A stretch of 64,000 nucleotides of DNA from Marinilactibacillus sp036039175 (GCF_036039175.1 NZ_JAYXKP010000006.1:1-64000); one strand, 5' to 3'. Positions 1 through 9,343 are shown, numbered from the stretch's first letter. Made by a program: numbers and translations. The notes: generated by a model not told the origin, from the sequence alone.

Positions 1-37
1 TAGCTTTATTCTTCACCAACGCCATTTGACATAGAAC

Positions 38-65
38 CAAAAAAAGCCAGTACACAGATGTACTG
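38..65 (-). terminator. Rho-independent terminator after the DegV gene
   Basis: A 7-bp stem (CAGTACA/TGTACTG, loop CAGA) is followed on the minus strand by a run of seven or more U. It lies just past the stop of the DegV gene. Confidence 0.7.
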
Positions 66-107
66 ACTCCATTAATGATATAAAAATAGTTAACAATTTT
101 TTTAATT

Positions 108-965
108 CTAAGATTCATCTGTTTTGATTGTCCAGGTTAGGCCAATTGCACCTTCGCCAGTATGAACACCAATAACAGGACCTAAAAAACTTAGATTGAA
201 TTCGACTTCTGGGAAATCAATTTCAAGTCTCTCTTTGAACGCTTTCGCTTCATCTTCGCTGAACGCATGAACAATCGTTGCTTGAATTGGATGTTCAGAG
301 TCTTTAACAGACTTTTCAAGCAAGCTTTCGATTTTTCTTAACGCTTTTCGTTTTGTACGGATTTTATCATAAGGTACGATTAATCCATCAACAAAGGTTA
401 ATACCGGTTTGATATTCAAAAATGTACCGACACTACCAGCCGCTCTCGATAAACGTCCACCTTTTACTAGATTCGTTAAGTCATCTACAACGAAATATAA
501 TTCAGTTGCGGCTTTTATCGTATCAAGCTTTTCCAAAATCGCTTCGACACTTGCACCATTCTTAGCCAATTTGGCAGCTTCCATTACTTGAAAAGCTTGA
601 CCTGCAGCAGCTAATTCAGAATCATACGGATATACCTTCACGTTCTCTAACGATTGTGAGACACTAACAGCATTTCGATACGTACCGGAAATATTACCTG
701 ATAAATGTATACTTATAATGGCATCATATGTTTTTCCAAGTTCTTCGTAAAGTGCTATAAAATCTCCCACTGTCGGTTGTGAGCTAGTCGGTAGTTTGTC
801 CATTTCTCTAACTTTTAAGAAAAATTCCTCAGAAGTAATATCTCGCTCTTCTTTATAGACTTCATTTTCAACAATACAAGATAATGGTACCGAATAGATA
901 TCATAGGCGTCATATTGTTCATGTGAGAGATAGGCTGTACTATCTGTTACTACGGCTATATTCAT
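108..965 (-). CDS. DegV family fatty-acid-binding protein
   Basis: A 285-residue DegV-family protein. The family binds a fatty acid between two domains, and in Firmicutes the FakB members present fatty acids to the kinase FakA. The N-terminus IAVVTDSTAYL, the segment TSSQPTVGDF, the segment ISGTYRNA and the C-terminal VIGVHTGEGAIG are all typical, and the length is usual for the family. I chose the ATG at 965 because GAGGTG sits 6 bases upstream; an upstream in-frame ATG has no ribosome site. It stands alone, divergent from the YigZ-like gene. Which fatty acid it binds cannot be told from the sequence. Confidence 0.9.
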   Translation of the reverse strand: MNIAVVTDSTAYLSHEQYDAYDIYSVPLSCIVENEVYKEERDITSEEFFLKVREMDKLPTSSQPTVGDFIALYEELGKTYDAIISIHLSGNISGTYRNAVSVSQSLENVKVYPYDSELAAAGQAFQVMEAAKLAKNGASVEAILEKLDTIKAATELYFVVDDLTNLVKGGRLSRAAGSVGTFLNIKPVLTFVDGLIVPYDKIRTKRKALRKIESLLEKSVKDSEHPIQATIVHAFSEDEAKAFKERLEIDFPEVEFNLSFLGPVIGVHTGEGAIGLTWTIKTDES

Positions 966-1128
966 TCTTTCACCTCGTTTCATTCGTATGGATCCAGACT
1001 TTTATTTCTAACAAAATAGATAATCGTTCTTTTTAATATAGTATCTTATTAGCTCAATAAATCGCCTTGTAAATACACCTTTTTCATTATACACTAACTG
1101 GATAAAAAAAAGAAAGGCTGAAAATAAC

Positions 1129-1764
1129 ATGGAAAATTTTCGGACCATAAAAGAGAGCGGTTCTTATGAAATCGACATAAAAAAGTCAAGATTTATCTGT
1201 CATCTTAAAAGAACAGAAACAGAAGAAGACGCGAATGCTTTTATTGAAGCAATTAAAAAAGAACATTGGAAAGCCAACCATAATTGTTCTGCATATATTA
1301 TGGGAGAACGCTATGATATTCAGCGTGCACATGATGATGGTGAACCTAGCGGGACAGCTGGCGTTCCTATGCTTGAAATTTTGAAGAAGCGGCATTTAAA
1401 TAATGTGACAGCTGTCGTTACCCGATACTTTGGCGGAACCAAACTTGGCGCTGGTGGGTTGATTCGTGCTTATGGAGGCGTCGTTAATGAAGCTCTTTCT
1501 TCTATTGGAATTGTTGAACGCCTATTGCATCAATTTATGACCGTCACTGTCTCTTATCCACAAAGTGGACGACTGGAAAATCAATTACGCCAGTCTGACT
1601 ATCGACTTCAAGATATTCATTACACTGATACCGTTTCTTTTGAGTGTGTCATTGCATTAGAGAAAATCGATGCTTTTATCTTGGACATCAAAGAATGGAC
1701 AAGTGATCAGGGAGAAACCGTTTATGGAAAAAAAGCTTGGATTGAAATACCTGTCGAAGAATAA
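1129..1764 (+). CDS. YigZ/IMPACT family protein
   Basis: A 211-residue protein of the YigZ (YvyE) branch of the IMPACT/UPF0029 family. Residues about 60-115 carry the family signature, including HDDGEPSGTAG and RYFGGTKLGAGGL. The C-terminal third matches the small DUF1949-like domain. The eukaryotic relative IMPACT modulates the Gcn2 kinase; the bacterial role is not settled, although a proline-peptidase or translation-linked role has been proposed. It is a single gene followed by a terminator. The family assignment is firm and the function is open. Confidence 0.9.
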   Translation: MENFRTIKESGSYEIDIKKSRFICHLKRTETEEDANAFIEAIKKEHWKANHNCSAYIMGERYDIQRAHDDGEPSGTAGVPMLEILKKRHLNNVTAVVTRYFGGTKLGAGGLIRAYGGVVNEALSSIGIVERLLHQFMTVTVSYPQSGRLENQLRQSDYRLQDIHYTDTVSFECVIALEKIDAFILDIKEWTSDQGETVYGKKAWIEIPVEE

Positions 1765-1828
1765 ACTGAGGTCAGCTATATAAGTCTAATTCGAAGAACG
1801 GATATGAAGTTGGTTTGTGTCTACTTCT

Positions 1829-1859
1829 GGACACTACGGTAGAGTGTCCTCGTTTTTTT
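1829..1859 (+). terminator. Terminator after the YigZ-like gene
   Basis: A 7-bp stem GGACACT/AGTGTCC is followed by CG and a T7 run. It lies in the gap between the YigZ-like gene and the first LCP gene. Confidence 0.75.
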
Positions 1860-1959
1860 AATAAGAAGGCTTGACACTATACTCTAGAAAGAGAATAATG
1901 TATTTTAGGTCTTTATGTCTAAAAATTAAAAATTCTCGTCCTATAAAGGAGTATTTATT

Positions 1960-3066
1960 TTGTCTAAAAACAATTCCAAACGCGCGGATAACCGCCGCTC
2001 AAATAAAAGTAAAAAGAAAAATCAAATCATTATCCTCTGCATCTTGATTCCTATATTTACAATTATCCTATTCGCCATGGCCTATTTTGCGAGATTATTC
2101 GCCACAACAGAAAATGCTATTGAAGCTTCCTATCATGAAGTTGAACGTGCTAATCCTGTAGAAGAAGTGGATCCGATAGTAGAACCTGTATCTTTCTTGA
2201 TTATGGGTGTTGATAATGATGAAAATGATTCACGTTCTTTAGGCTCTGCTAGAGCAGATTCAATCATCTACGCTACCGTCAATCCAATCACTCGAGAAAT
2301 GAATATGGTCTCTATCCCAAGAGATACATACTTACCGATTATAAAAAATAATCAAATCGTTCGAAATGACAGAATCAATGCTGCTTACGCGGTTGGAGAA
2401 GAAAGTACCATGATTGAAACAGTAGAAAATTGGCTGGACGTTCCGATTCATTACTACGCTACATTCAACTTTGATGCTTTTCTTGAAATCATCGACGCTT
2501 TAGACGGTATCGATATGGAAGTTCCGATCACTTTTTCTGAACAAGATTCTTCTGGGAAAATGGGTACTATTCATTTAGAAGAAGGATTCCAGACTTTAAA
2601 TGGAGAAGAAGCGTTGGCACTTGCTCGAACTAGAAAAATCGATAACGATGTTGAACGTGGACATCGCCAGCAACTTGTCATTCAAGCCATCATGAGTAAA
2701 GCATTGAATCTAGCTTCCCTTCCAAAATACACAGAGATTGTTGAAACAGTTGGCGCAAATATGAGAACCAATATGAGAATGAAAGATATGACTGCATTAG
2801 CTCAAACTGGTTTAGACAGCAAATTTGCTATCGAGTCTCATGTATTTGAATGGTCAAGTTTTAGAGAAAGAGGCATGGACCTGGTCAAAATTGATCCAAC
2901 CAGCTTTGCTAATATCCAAATGGATTTGAAAAACTCACTAGATGCCAATGCCTCTTCAAATCAATCCTATACGGAAGATTCCGATGAAGAAACGTCTTCT
3001 GACCAAACGATTTACGACCAAGACGCAAGCGCTCCAGACTCTGTTACCTCTTCTAGTTCAGACTAA
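1960..3066 (+). CDS. LCP (LytR-CpsA-Psr) family wall-polymer ligase 1
   Basis: A 368-residue LCP phosphotransferase. These enzymes move undecaprenyl-linked glycopolymers such as wall teichoic acid onto peptidoglycan, outside the membrane. The N-terminus is basic and followed by a single membrane helix at about residues 23-46. The LCP domain shows RADSIIYATVNP, SIPRDTYLPI and ALARTRK with its conserved arginines. The tail (about 325-368) is low-complexity Ser/Asp/Thr. The start is TTG, supported by AAAGGAG 8 bases upstream. A second LCP gene and tagO follow, which fits a role in wall-polymer attachment. Confidence 0.92.
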   Translation: MSKNNSKRADNRRSNKSKKKNQIIILCILIPIFTIILFAMAYFARLFATTENAIEASYHEVERANPVEEVDPIVEPVSFLIMGVDNDENDSRSLGSARADSIIYATVNPITREMNMVSIPRDTYLPIIKNNQIVRNDRINAAYAVGEESTMIETVENWLDVPIHYYATFNFDAFLEIIDALDGIDMEVPITFSEQDSSGKMGTIHLEEGFQTLNGEEALALARTRKIDNDVERGHRQQLVIQAIMSKALNLASLPKYTEIVETVGANMRTNMRMKDMTALAQTGLDSKFAIESHVFEWSSFRERGMDLVKIDPTSFANIQMDLKNSLDANASSNQSYTEDSDEETSSDQTIYDQDASAPDSVTSSSSD

Positions 3067-3080
3067 CAATCTGGATAAAC

Positions 3081-3120
3081 AAAGAAACCAGACGCCTTAT
3101 TGGCCGTCTGGTTTCTTTTT
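3081..3120. terminator. Bidirectional terminator between convergent lcp1 and tagO
   Basis: A long stem (AAGAAACCAGACG/CGTCTGGTTTCTT) is flanked by A and T runs, so it can act in both directions. It overlaps the last codons of tagO. Confidence 0.85.
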
Positions 3121-4203
3121 ATTTAATCGATTTCCGAATTCTCTTAGTGATTTGAGTAAAGGTCTTCTATCAGCGCCAACTAAACCAATAATTTCAACAA
3201 ACAGCTCTACGCCAATCACTACTGAAATGGTTAAAAGAGCCGACCCCCAAAACGTAGAAAAGTTATAGAGTAAAGCAATCACTGAAAATATAGCAGATAC
3301 ACTGTAGATGGCTAATACTGTTTGCCTATGAGATAACCCCAGTGACATCAGCCTATGATGAATATGATTCTTATCTGCGACAGAGATAGACTGACGATTG
3401 ATTTTTCTCCTGAGTATGGCAAAAAGTGTATCGGTAATTGGAATACCTAGAATCACCACAGGTAAAACCAAAGAAATTAATGTCGCATTCTTTAGTCCTT
3501 GTAATGAAAAGACACCTATCATAAATCCGATAAATAACGCGCCGGTATCTCCTAGAAAAATACTAGCTGGTTGAAAATTATAGGGCCAGAAACCCACAAT
3601 TGCACCAATCAAGATAAAAATCATAATAGAAATCGAGACTTCCTGGATTGTTAAAAAGAAAAACCCGATAATCCCCATAGTCGTTAGCGCAATAATGGAC
3701 ACGCCACTAGCTAGTCCATCTAATCCGTCTATCAAGTTCACCGCATTAGTGAACCCTAGAATCCAAATCAATGTGAACGGTAGACTCCAGGAACCAAATT
3801 TCAGCGTACCTATAAAGGGTAACGTCATCGTTTCCAAGGAAACATCCCCAAAATAAGAGACAATAAACGCTCCAATGAGAATACCAGCAATTTTTAGTAG
3901 CGGACTAAGACTTTTCATATCGTCAATCATACCGGTAATCAGAACCGCTAAAGATCCTAGAAAAATAGGAAACACAATAGACTGTGGAATCGGCAGCAAG
4001 ACAAACAAAGAAAAGTAAAACGCAATAAAGATCGTCACACCGCCCATTGTTGGCATCACTTTGTTGTGTACCCTTCTTGCATCCGGTATATCGACTATTT
4101 TTAATTTGATTGCGATTCTCTTATAAATTGCCGTCAGCCCTATGCTAATAATAGTAGTAGCAATCGTGACAAGCAGAACTAAGTACATATCATACATAAT
4201 CAT
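3097..4203 (-). CDS. tagO: Undecaprenyl-phosphate GlcNAc-1-phosphate transferase
   Basis: A 368-residue polytopic membrane enzyme of the MraY/WecA family. It moves GlcNAc-1-phosphate from UDP-GlcNAc to undecaprenyl phosphate, the first step of wall teichoic acid and related polymers. Visible motifs are GMIDDMKSLSP (the DDxxS-type catalytic aspartates), NAVNLIDGLDGLASG, FLGDTGAL and the cytoplasmic histidine motif HIHHRLMSLGLSHRQ. About eleven hydrophobic segments are present. Two near-equivalent starts exist (4203 and 4197). The neighbouring LCP genes would catalyse the last step of the same pathway, and a TagA-like gene lies at 12.9-13.7 kb. Confidence 0.93.
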   Translation of the reverse strand: MIMYDMYLVLLVTIATTIISIGLTAIYKRIAIKLKIVDIPDARRVHNKVMPTMGGVTIFIAFYFSLFVLLPIPQSIVFPIFLGSLAVLITGMIDDMKSLSPLLKIAGILIGAFIVSYFGDVSLETMTLPFIGTLKFGSWSLPFTLIWILGFTNAVNLIDGLDGLASGVSIIALTTMGIIGFFFLTIQEVSISIMIFILIGAIVGFWPYNFQPASIFLGDTGALFIGFMIGVFSLQGLKNATLISLVLPVVILGIPITDTLFAILRRKINRQSISVADKNHIHHRLMSLGLSHRQTVLAIYSVSAIFSVIALLYNFSTFWGSALLTISVVIGVELFVEIIGLVGADRRPLLKSLREFGNRLNKKKPDGQ

Positions 4204-4359
4204 ATCTCATTTCTGGTATACTTTCTTTCATTATATCATTGCGAGAATCCAAAACACAATTGCATTTCTGAATCAACTGAATTAAACTATAGAATAGAAA
4301 TAGCGAGATTCATTTTAGAATTACACTATCTTATATAACGATAAAGAATCGAGGCAGTC

Positions 4360-5469
4360 ATGCGTTCACAAAAACACGAAAAAAAGCAGAATAGAAATAA
4401 ATGGTTTATAAGAGGGTTTCTCTCAGTCCTTGTTTTACTAATATTCATTCTCGGCTCCGGCGTAGGCTATTACGGAAGTAAAATCCTTGAAGTCCTCAAT
4501 AACGTTTCAGAAGGAACACCAGAAGAACTACAAGACACCACTGAACAAGATATCCTCTTAAAGAATAGAGAACCCTTCTCAGTTCTGCTTCTTGGTCTTG
4601 ATGAAGATGCAGGAACAAGACGATCTGATACAATCATCGTTGCCACTATTAACCCCACCGAAGAATCTGTTAAAATGCTTTCTATCCCAAGAGACACCAT
4701 GATTGATCTTCCGGGAACCAATAGATCTGAAAAAATTAATGCCTTATATGCGTTTTACGGTATATCCGGTACGATTGACTATATTGAAGAGTATCTCGAT
4801 ATCCCAATTTCTTATTACGCTACTTTAAACTTTGAAGGACTTGTTGATCTTGTCGATGCAGTTGGTGGCGTTACAATAGACTCTCAGTTATCTTTCACCG
4901 TACAAGACAGTACTGAAAAAGCAGATGCCATTGAAATTGATGAAGGTGTTCAGACTTTAGATGGTGAACACGCGCTTGGCTACGCCCGAATGAGAAAACA
5001 AGATCCTCGTGGTGACTGGGGCAGACAGGAAAGACAACGAGAAGTTATCCAAGCTTTGTCTGAAGAATTACTTTCCTTGAATTCTTTTACGAATTTCTCT
5101 CCAATAATGGATGCAATCAGCCCCAATTTCCAAACAAATCTATCTGGAATGCAGATCTGGACGATCGCAAACAATTATACTGAAGCTGCTAACGATGTAG
5201 AATCATTAGAATTACGTGGCGAGGCGGATTACGTTTATTTCCCGGCCTATGATTTGGATTTGTATGTATGGCTTCCTTACGATGAATCTGTTGAAGAACT
5301 CCAAGATACGTTCAAACAGCATCTCGAGTTGGATACATCAACGACAACAAACGAATCCGGTGTCGGTCTCGACGATCAGCTCGAGGACATCCCAGAAGAC
5401 AATCCTGATGATCGTTCTTTTGAAAACCCTCTAGAAGACGACTCAGATTTAAACGAAGATTCTAATTAA
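4360..5469 (+). CDS. LCP (LytR-CpsA-Psr) family wall-polymer ligase 2
   Basis: A 369-residue paralogue of the LCP gene at 1960. It has a basic N-terminus and one membrane helix (about residues 18-40). The LCP domain shows LLLGLDEDAGTRRSDTIIVATINP, SIPRDTMIDLPG and GYARMRKQDPRGDWGRQERQ. The C-terminal 45 residues are acidic and disordered. The start ATG has a modest GAGGCA ribosome site. It is transcribed divergently from tagO. Two LCP copies are common in Firmicutes, where they act partly redundantly. Confidence 0.92.
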   Translation: MRSQKHEKKQNRNKWFIRGFLSVLVLLIFILGSGVGYYGSKILEVLNNVSEGTPEELQDTTEQDILLKNREPFSVLLLGLDEDAGTRRSDTIIVATINPTEESVKMLSIPRDTMIDLPGTNRSEKINALYAFYGISGTIDYIEEYLDIPISYYATLNFEGLVDLVDAVGGVTIDSQLSFTVQDSTEKADAIEIDEGVQTLDGEHALGYARMRKQDPRGDWGRQERQREVIQALSEELLSLNSFTNFSPIMDAISPNFQTNLSGMQIWTIANNYTEAANDVESLELRGEADYVYFPAYDLDLYVWLPYDESVEELQDTFKQHLELDTSTTTNESGVGLDDQLEDIPEDNPDDRSFENPLEDDSDLNEDSN

Positions 5470-5475
5470 AAAGGA

Positions 5476-5524
5476 CCCTCTAGAAAGATACACGAACACG
5501 TATCTTTCTAGAGGGTTTTGTTTG
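5476..5524. terminator. Terminator between lcp2 and the SGNH hydrolase
   Basis: A 16-bp perfect stem (CCCTCTAGAAAGATAC and its complement) with an 8-base loop is followed by TTTTGTTTG. The two neighbouring genes converge on it. Confidence 0.85.
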
Positions 5525-5533
5525 TTTCAAATT

Positions 5534-6349
5534 TTATAACTCTGATAGTGGTGTATTTAGTCTTTCATCAATCAATTCAAACCACATTTGATAGCCATCT
5601 CCATTGGGATGAACCGCATCGTCCAGATAATCTTCTATATTAAAATCCAATGCTTGAATTTTTTCGTTCATCAATGTGAAAATATCGATAAAAGGCCATT
5701 CCTGATTTCTTACAAATGCTGCAATTTCTTCATTGTACTGTTTATACGTTAGAACCCCATCGTTTAAGTATACTTCGTTGTAAACGGTGGGATTTGCGGT
5801 CGTCAGCACAACAAGCGTTTCAGGTAACTCTTCACGGAAACGATTCATGATAGCAATTAATTCTTCTTTTGTATGAGAAAGATCATTTTGTGGAAATCGA
5901 TTATTATTGATCAGGCATAACTCAAATAAAACAATGTCAGGATTCAAATCTATGGTTTCTTGTATTTTCCCTTGAACTACTAAATCTGTCGTACTGTAGC
6001 CATTAAACCCCTGATTCCAGACCGTTGTTCTGATGCCTTCACGTTGAGATAATTCTTGCTCCAGTCGTTTGCCCCACACTGGTTTTTCAAGCGTCGCCCC
6101 TAAACCTCTTGTGACACTACTACCCAGCACAGCGATATCTACTACACCATCTCTATTAGAAACGAATCGCACTCTATCTAAAAAGGTTTCTGAATCTTGT
6201 GCATAGACTTTAGAATGGTCGCTAGTCAGTTCTTGCGAAAGAGATTCTTGCTGTTGGTTTAATCCCCAATACAAACCACTAAATAAAAGCAGGATTCCAA
6301 AAAATCCCATAAGATAGTACTGGCTCCCAGCTTTTTCTTTTTCGTTCAT
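5534..6349 (-). CDS. Membrane-anchored SGNH/GDSL hydrolase
   Basis: A 271-residue protein with an N-terminal membrane helix (about residues 12-30) and an extracellular SGNH-type esterase domain. VLGSSVTRG stands where block I has GDS with its nucleophilic serine, and DAVHPNGDGY supplies the Asp and His of block V. The asparagine block is less canonical (LCLINNNR). Substrates in this family include acetylated glycans and lipids. Its place beside LCP and TagO genes suggests de-acetylation of wall polymers, which is an inference. I chose the ATG at 6349 because GGAAGTGA lies just upstream; an in-frame ATG at 6364 is the alternative. Confidence 0.8.
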   Translation of the reverse strand: MNEKEKAGSQYYLMGFFGILLLFSGLYWGLNQQQESLSQELTSDHSKVYAQDSETFLDRVRFVSNRDGVVDIAVLGSSVTRGLGATLEKPVWGKRLEQELSQREGIRTTVWNQGFNGYSTTDLVVQGKIQETIDLNPDIVLFELCLINNNRFPQNDLSHTKEELIAIMNRFREELPETLVVLTTANPTVYNEVYLNDGVLTYKQYNEEIAAFVRNQEWPFIDIFTLMNEKIQALDFNIEDYLDDAVHPNGDGYQMWFELIDERLNTPLSEL

Positions 6350-6516
6350 ATGACTCACTTCCATTCCCTAAGAATATAACACATTATTTATTTAGATTCA
6401 TGTTCCTATCTTACATAATTCTTTACTGGTTGTCTTCCCTTTCGCTATCTTATCTTCTACTTTATCGATCATTCGTAAAATATTTGGCACATTTAACATC
6501 CTCTGGTTTTCTAAAC

Positions 6517-6553
6517 ATAAAAAATGACCTGAAGGGATGGCGCTCCTCAGGTC
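6517..6553 (-). terminator. Terminator after nagR
   Basis: On the minus strand the stem GACCTGAGG/CCTTCAGGTC is followed by a U-rich tract. It follows the stop of the GntR regulator. Confidence 0.75.
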
Positions 6554-6570
6554 CAACGAACTGGTCATTG

Positions 6571-7287
6571 TTATTTTTTTGTGGCTTCTAAGAAAAATTC
6601 ATATCGGTCTCCAACATATTGAGAGCGAACGTATTCAAAGGGGGTTCCTTCTTGACTGTAACTCACTTGTCTAAGACGTAACACAGAAGAACCACGTTTG
6701 ATTCCAAGCATTTCGGCTATTGACTCAGATGCCCATGTAGCTGAAATGGTTTGTTCAGAACGCTCCACGCGCATCCCTTTTTCCATTTCAAGCGTTTTGA
6801 AGAGGTGTTGCGTGATTTGTGTTTTACTTAAGTCCTCAACAAATTTAAAAGGAATCGTTGCGACTTCATAGCAAATGGGGATGCCATCTGCTGTACGGAT
6901 TCTTTCCATGATGAGGACTTCTTCGTTGTGTTCAATCATCAACTTTTCGGCTTCGCTGATACTAGCCGGTTTCGTATGGAAAGCTACCAGTTTACTAGCG
7001 GGACTTTTCCCTTGTCTTTCAACTGTTTCCGTAAAACTTGGAACACCGCTCATTTTCTCTCTGACCTTCTCAAGCGCTACAAATGTTCCGGCGCCTCTTC
7101 TTCTCTCGAGCAAACCTTCATCTACTAAAGTATTTACGGCTTGTCTAGCAGTCATTCTACTTACATCAAATTGAAGAGCGAGATCTCTCTCAGAAGGGAT
7201 TTTCCGACCTTCTTCCCATTCGCGAGAATTGATCCACTCTCTCATTTGATTATGCATTTGTATATAAACAGGCATCTTCTTAGGCAT
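6571..7287 (-). CDS. nagR: GntR-family regulator of amino-sugar use (NagR-like)
   Basis: A 238-residue GntR/HutC-type repressor. The winged helix is at about residues 1-70 (IPSERDLALQFDVSRMTARQAVNTL and RRRGAGTFV), and a UTRA effector-binding domain fills about 85-235. Its relatives NagR/YvoA bind glucosamine-6-phosphate or GlcNAc-6-phosphate. It is the last gene of nagA-nagB-nagR. The ATG at 7287 has AAAGGA 8 bases upstream, whereas upstream ATGs do not. The probable operator is the 14-bp palindrome at 9250-9263, between the -35 and -10 of nagA. Confidence 0.88.
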   Translation of the reverse strand: MPKKMPVYIQMHNQMREWINSREWEEGRKIPSERDLALQFDVSRMTARQAVNTLVDEGLLERRRGAGTFVALEKVREKMSGVPSFTETVERQGKSPASKLVAFHTKPASISEAEKLMIEHNEEVLIMERIRTADGIPICYEVATIPFKFVEDLSKTQITQHLFKTLEMEKGMRVERSEQTISATWASESIAEMLGIKRGSSVLRLRQVSYSQEGTPFEYVRSQYVGDRYEFFLEATKK

Positions 7288-7353
7288 GCAACTCATCCTT
7301 TCCAACATCACATTTAACTCAAGAAACGATTTAGATAAATGTGTTAGAACACT

Positions 7354-8088
7354 TTAAAGTCTACTTGCAGCTGCCTCATCGATTATAATCGTCACGTTAT
7401 CATGTGTCTGTAACACACTTGCCGGCACTTGTTCAGTTATGGAACCATTGATCATTTGATCTATAGCCTCAGATTTTTCTTCACCGTAAGCCATCAACAC
7501 AATCTGTTTTGCGGACAATATCGATTTGATCCCCATTGAAAAAGCATACTTTGGTACTTCTTCTTCTGATTCAAAATATCGTTTGTTTGACTCAATTGTC
7601 GCATCTGTCAATTCTTCCATGTGTGTTTCTTGCAAGAAAGATGTGCCAGGCTCGTTAAATCCAATGTGCGCATTCGTTCCAATCCCCAAAATCTGCAAGT
7701 CGATCGGGTATTCTTCTATTATCTTATTGTACCTTTTTATTTCTTCTTGTTCATCCCCTAATCCGTCAGGTATAAAAGTTTTTTTAAACGGTTTAGATGA
7801 AAATAGATTTTCTTCCATAAAGGTGTGGTAACTTTGTGGGTGATCCGCTGGAAGTCCTACATACTCGTCAAGATTGACAGAAATCATGTCTGAATAATCT
7901 AACTCACTCTCTCTCATCTCTTTATATAACGTTTCAGGTGTACTCCCAGTCGCTAATCCAAGAACTTTCGCTCCAGATTCCATCGCTTCTTTAATGAGTT
8001 CAAATGCTTTTTTTCCACCTTGCTCTTTATTTTCTACTACAATAATGTTTAATCCATGTTTGGTTTTAAATTGTCTAGCTGATTTCAT
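7354..8088 (-). CDS. nagB: Glucosamine-6-phosphate deaminase
   Basis: A 244-residue NagB, which converts glucosamine-6-phosphate to fructose-6-phosphate and ammonia. The motifs LGLATGSTPETLY, SVNLDEYVGL, GIGTNAHIGFNEPGTSF and TVIIDEAAAS-like C-terminus are visible; the catalytic aspartate lies in the LDEY segment and the histidine in the GTNAHIGF segment. The length fits the short Firmicute form without the allosteric tail. It overlaps the end of nagA by 14 bases and has an AGGAGGAG ribosome site, so the two are co-translated. The product feeds glycolysis. Confidence 0.95.
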   Translation of the reverse strand: MKSARQFKTKHGLNIIVVENKEQGGKKAFELIKEAMESGAKVLGLATGSTPETLYKEMRESELDYSDMISVNLDEYVGLPADHPQSYHTFMEENLFSSKPFKKTFIPDGLGDEQEEIKRYNKIIEEYPIDLQILGIGTNAHIGFNEPGTSFLQETHMEELTDATIESNKRYFESEEEVPKYAFSMGIKSILSAKQIVLMAYGEEKSEAIDQMINGSITEQVPASVLQTHDNVTIIIDEAAASRL

Positions 8089-9211
8089 GTATTTCTCCTC
8101 CTACAATTGTTTGAACGAGTACTAAGTCTTCGGTCAATACAAGCATATCTGCATCATTACTTGGCATTAGTGCTCCTTTACGCTCTAACTTGAACTCTTT
8201 TGCCTGATTCGTGGAACTCATTTTAACGGCTTCTTCAATAGAACATCCTGTAAACTGAATCATGTTTTTGAAAGCATCTATAAAAGTCAGGACACTCCCA
8301 GCTAAAGTCCCGTCTTCCAGTCTAGCTTGTTTGTCTTTCACCATAACTTTTTGACCACCTAGTTCGCTTTCTCCTTCTGGAGCATTTTTTGCGCGCATAG
8401 CATCTGTAATCAATTCAATTCCGTCCGCACCTTTTGCCTTATAAGCTAATTTGACCATTTCTGGTGAAATATGAAATCCATCTACAATCATCTCTACAGT
8501 GACCTCATCTTCTAGCAAACCGAATCCGCTGACGCCAATCTCTCTATGATGCAGTCCACGTTGCCCGTTGAACAAATGCGTTACATGAGTCGCTCCGGAA
8601 TCTTTGAGTTCCTGATATTTTGCGTCTGAATGTCCTGCTGAAAGGACGATATCCTGTTCTTCGCAATAGTTTTCAAAATCAGAAACGTCTCCGGTTTCAG
8701 GTGCATAGGTGACTAACTTGATTAACCCCCCACTCAGATCATTCCATTTTTCTATTTTTTCTTTGTCTGCAACCGCGATATACTTTTCAGGCTGAGCGCC
8801 TTTATGCTTAATAGATAAAAAAGGGCCTTCTATATGAATACCTTGAATCATCGGGTTCATTTCAGCAGCTTCTTTGATTTGTTCCATCGCTGCTTCAATA
8901 CTCTCATCTGACTGCGTCATGGTTGTCGGGAAGTAACTGGTGATGCCTTCAGACAGCATTTTTTTAGTCATTTCGCTGATTTCTTCTGCGGTACCATCCA
9001 TGTTATCTATTCCGTAACCACCATGGCTATGAACATCGATAAATCCGGGTATAATCAATTGGCTTTTTATATCAATTTCTTCTTCATCTTTTTGAGGCTG
9101 ATAGGCATCCATCTGTCCAACACCAATAATTTCCTGATCAAACCGCACATAACCGTCTTCTATGAGGCTTTCTCCTGTATAAATTTTCGCGTGCGTATAT
9201 ACTATTGTCAT
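8075..9211 (-). CDS. nagA: N-acetylglucosamine-6-phosphate deacetylase
   Basis: A 378-residue amidohydrolase that removes acetate from GlcNAc-6-phosphate. PGFIDVHSHGGYGIDNMDG carries the metal-binding histidines, GIHIEGPFLS the metal-binding glutamate, and HLFNGQRGLHHR and ITDAMRA the substrate and catalytic residues. The ribosome site is AAGGAGGAG 5 bases before the ATG. It is the first gene of nagA-nagB-nagR and is preceded by a near-consensus promoter with an operator in its spacer. Confidence 0.95.
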   Translation of the reverse strand: MTIVYTHAKIYTGESLIEDGYVRFDQEIIGVGQMDAYQPQKDEEEIDIKSQLIIPGFIDVHSHGGYGIDNMDGTAEEISEMTKKMLSEGITSYFPTTMTQSDESIEAAMEQIKEAAEMNPMIQGIHIEGPFLSIKHKGAQPEKYIAVADKEKIEKWNDLSGGLIKLVTYAPETGDVSDFENYCEEQDIVLSAGHSDAKYQELKDSGATHVTHLFNGQRGLHHREIGVSGFGLLEDEVTVEMIVDGFHISPEMVKLAYKAKGADGIELITDAMRAKNAPEGESELGGQKVMVKDKQARLEDGTLAGSVLTFIDAFKNMIQFTGCSIEEAVKMSSTNQAKEFKLERKGALMPSNDADMLVLTEDLVLVQTIVGGEIHEIS

Positions 9212-9242
9212 AACTACTCCTCCTTGTGCTCTATTCTACTTT

Positions 9243-9271
9243 ATTGTAATTGGTATATACCAAATTGTCAA
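9243..9271 (-). promoter_or_regulatory. nagA promoter with NagR-type operator in the spacer
   Basis: On the minus strand TTGACA (9266-9271) and TACAAT (9243-9248) are 17 bp apart. The spacer contains a perfect 14-bp palindrome, TTGGTATATACCAA, at 9250-9263. It resembles the known dre site of NagR/YvoA (TTGGTATAGAC-type). A dimer bound there would block RNA polymerase directly. Confidence 0.85.
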
Positions 9272-9304
9272 CTATTTGACCGGTCGTGCATTTATTTTTA
9301 TAAA

Positions 9305-9335
9305 ATAAAAACCCCGGATCAAAATGTCCGGGGTT
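9305..9335 (-). terminator. Terminator after nadE
   Basis: The stem AACCCCGGA/TCCGGGGTT is followed on the minus strand by a U-rich tract. It lies downstream of nadE and just upstream of the nagA promoter. Confidence 0.85.
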
Positions 9336-9343
9336 TAAACTAT

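Noticed and set aside
6400..6591. A 63-codon open frame on the plus strand between the SGNH hydrolase and nagR.
   Set aside because: It has no ribosome site, spans the nagR terminator and has a hydrophobic, low-complexity product.
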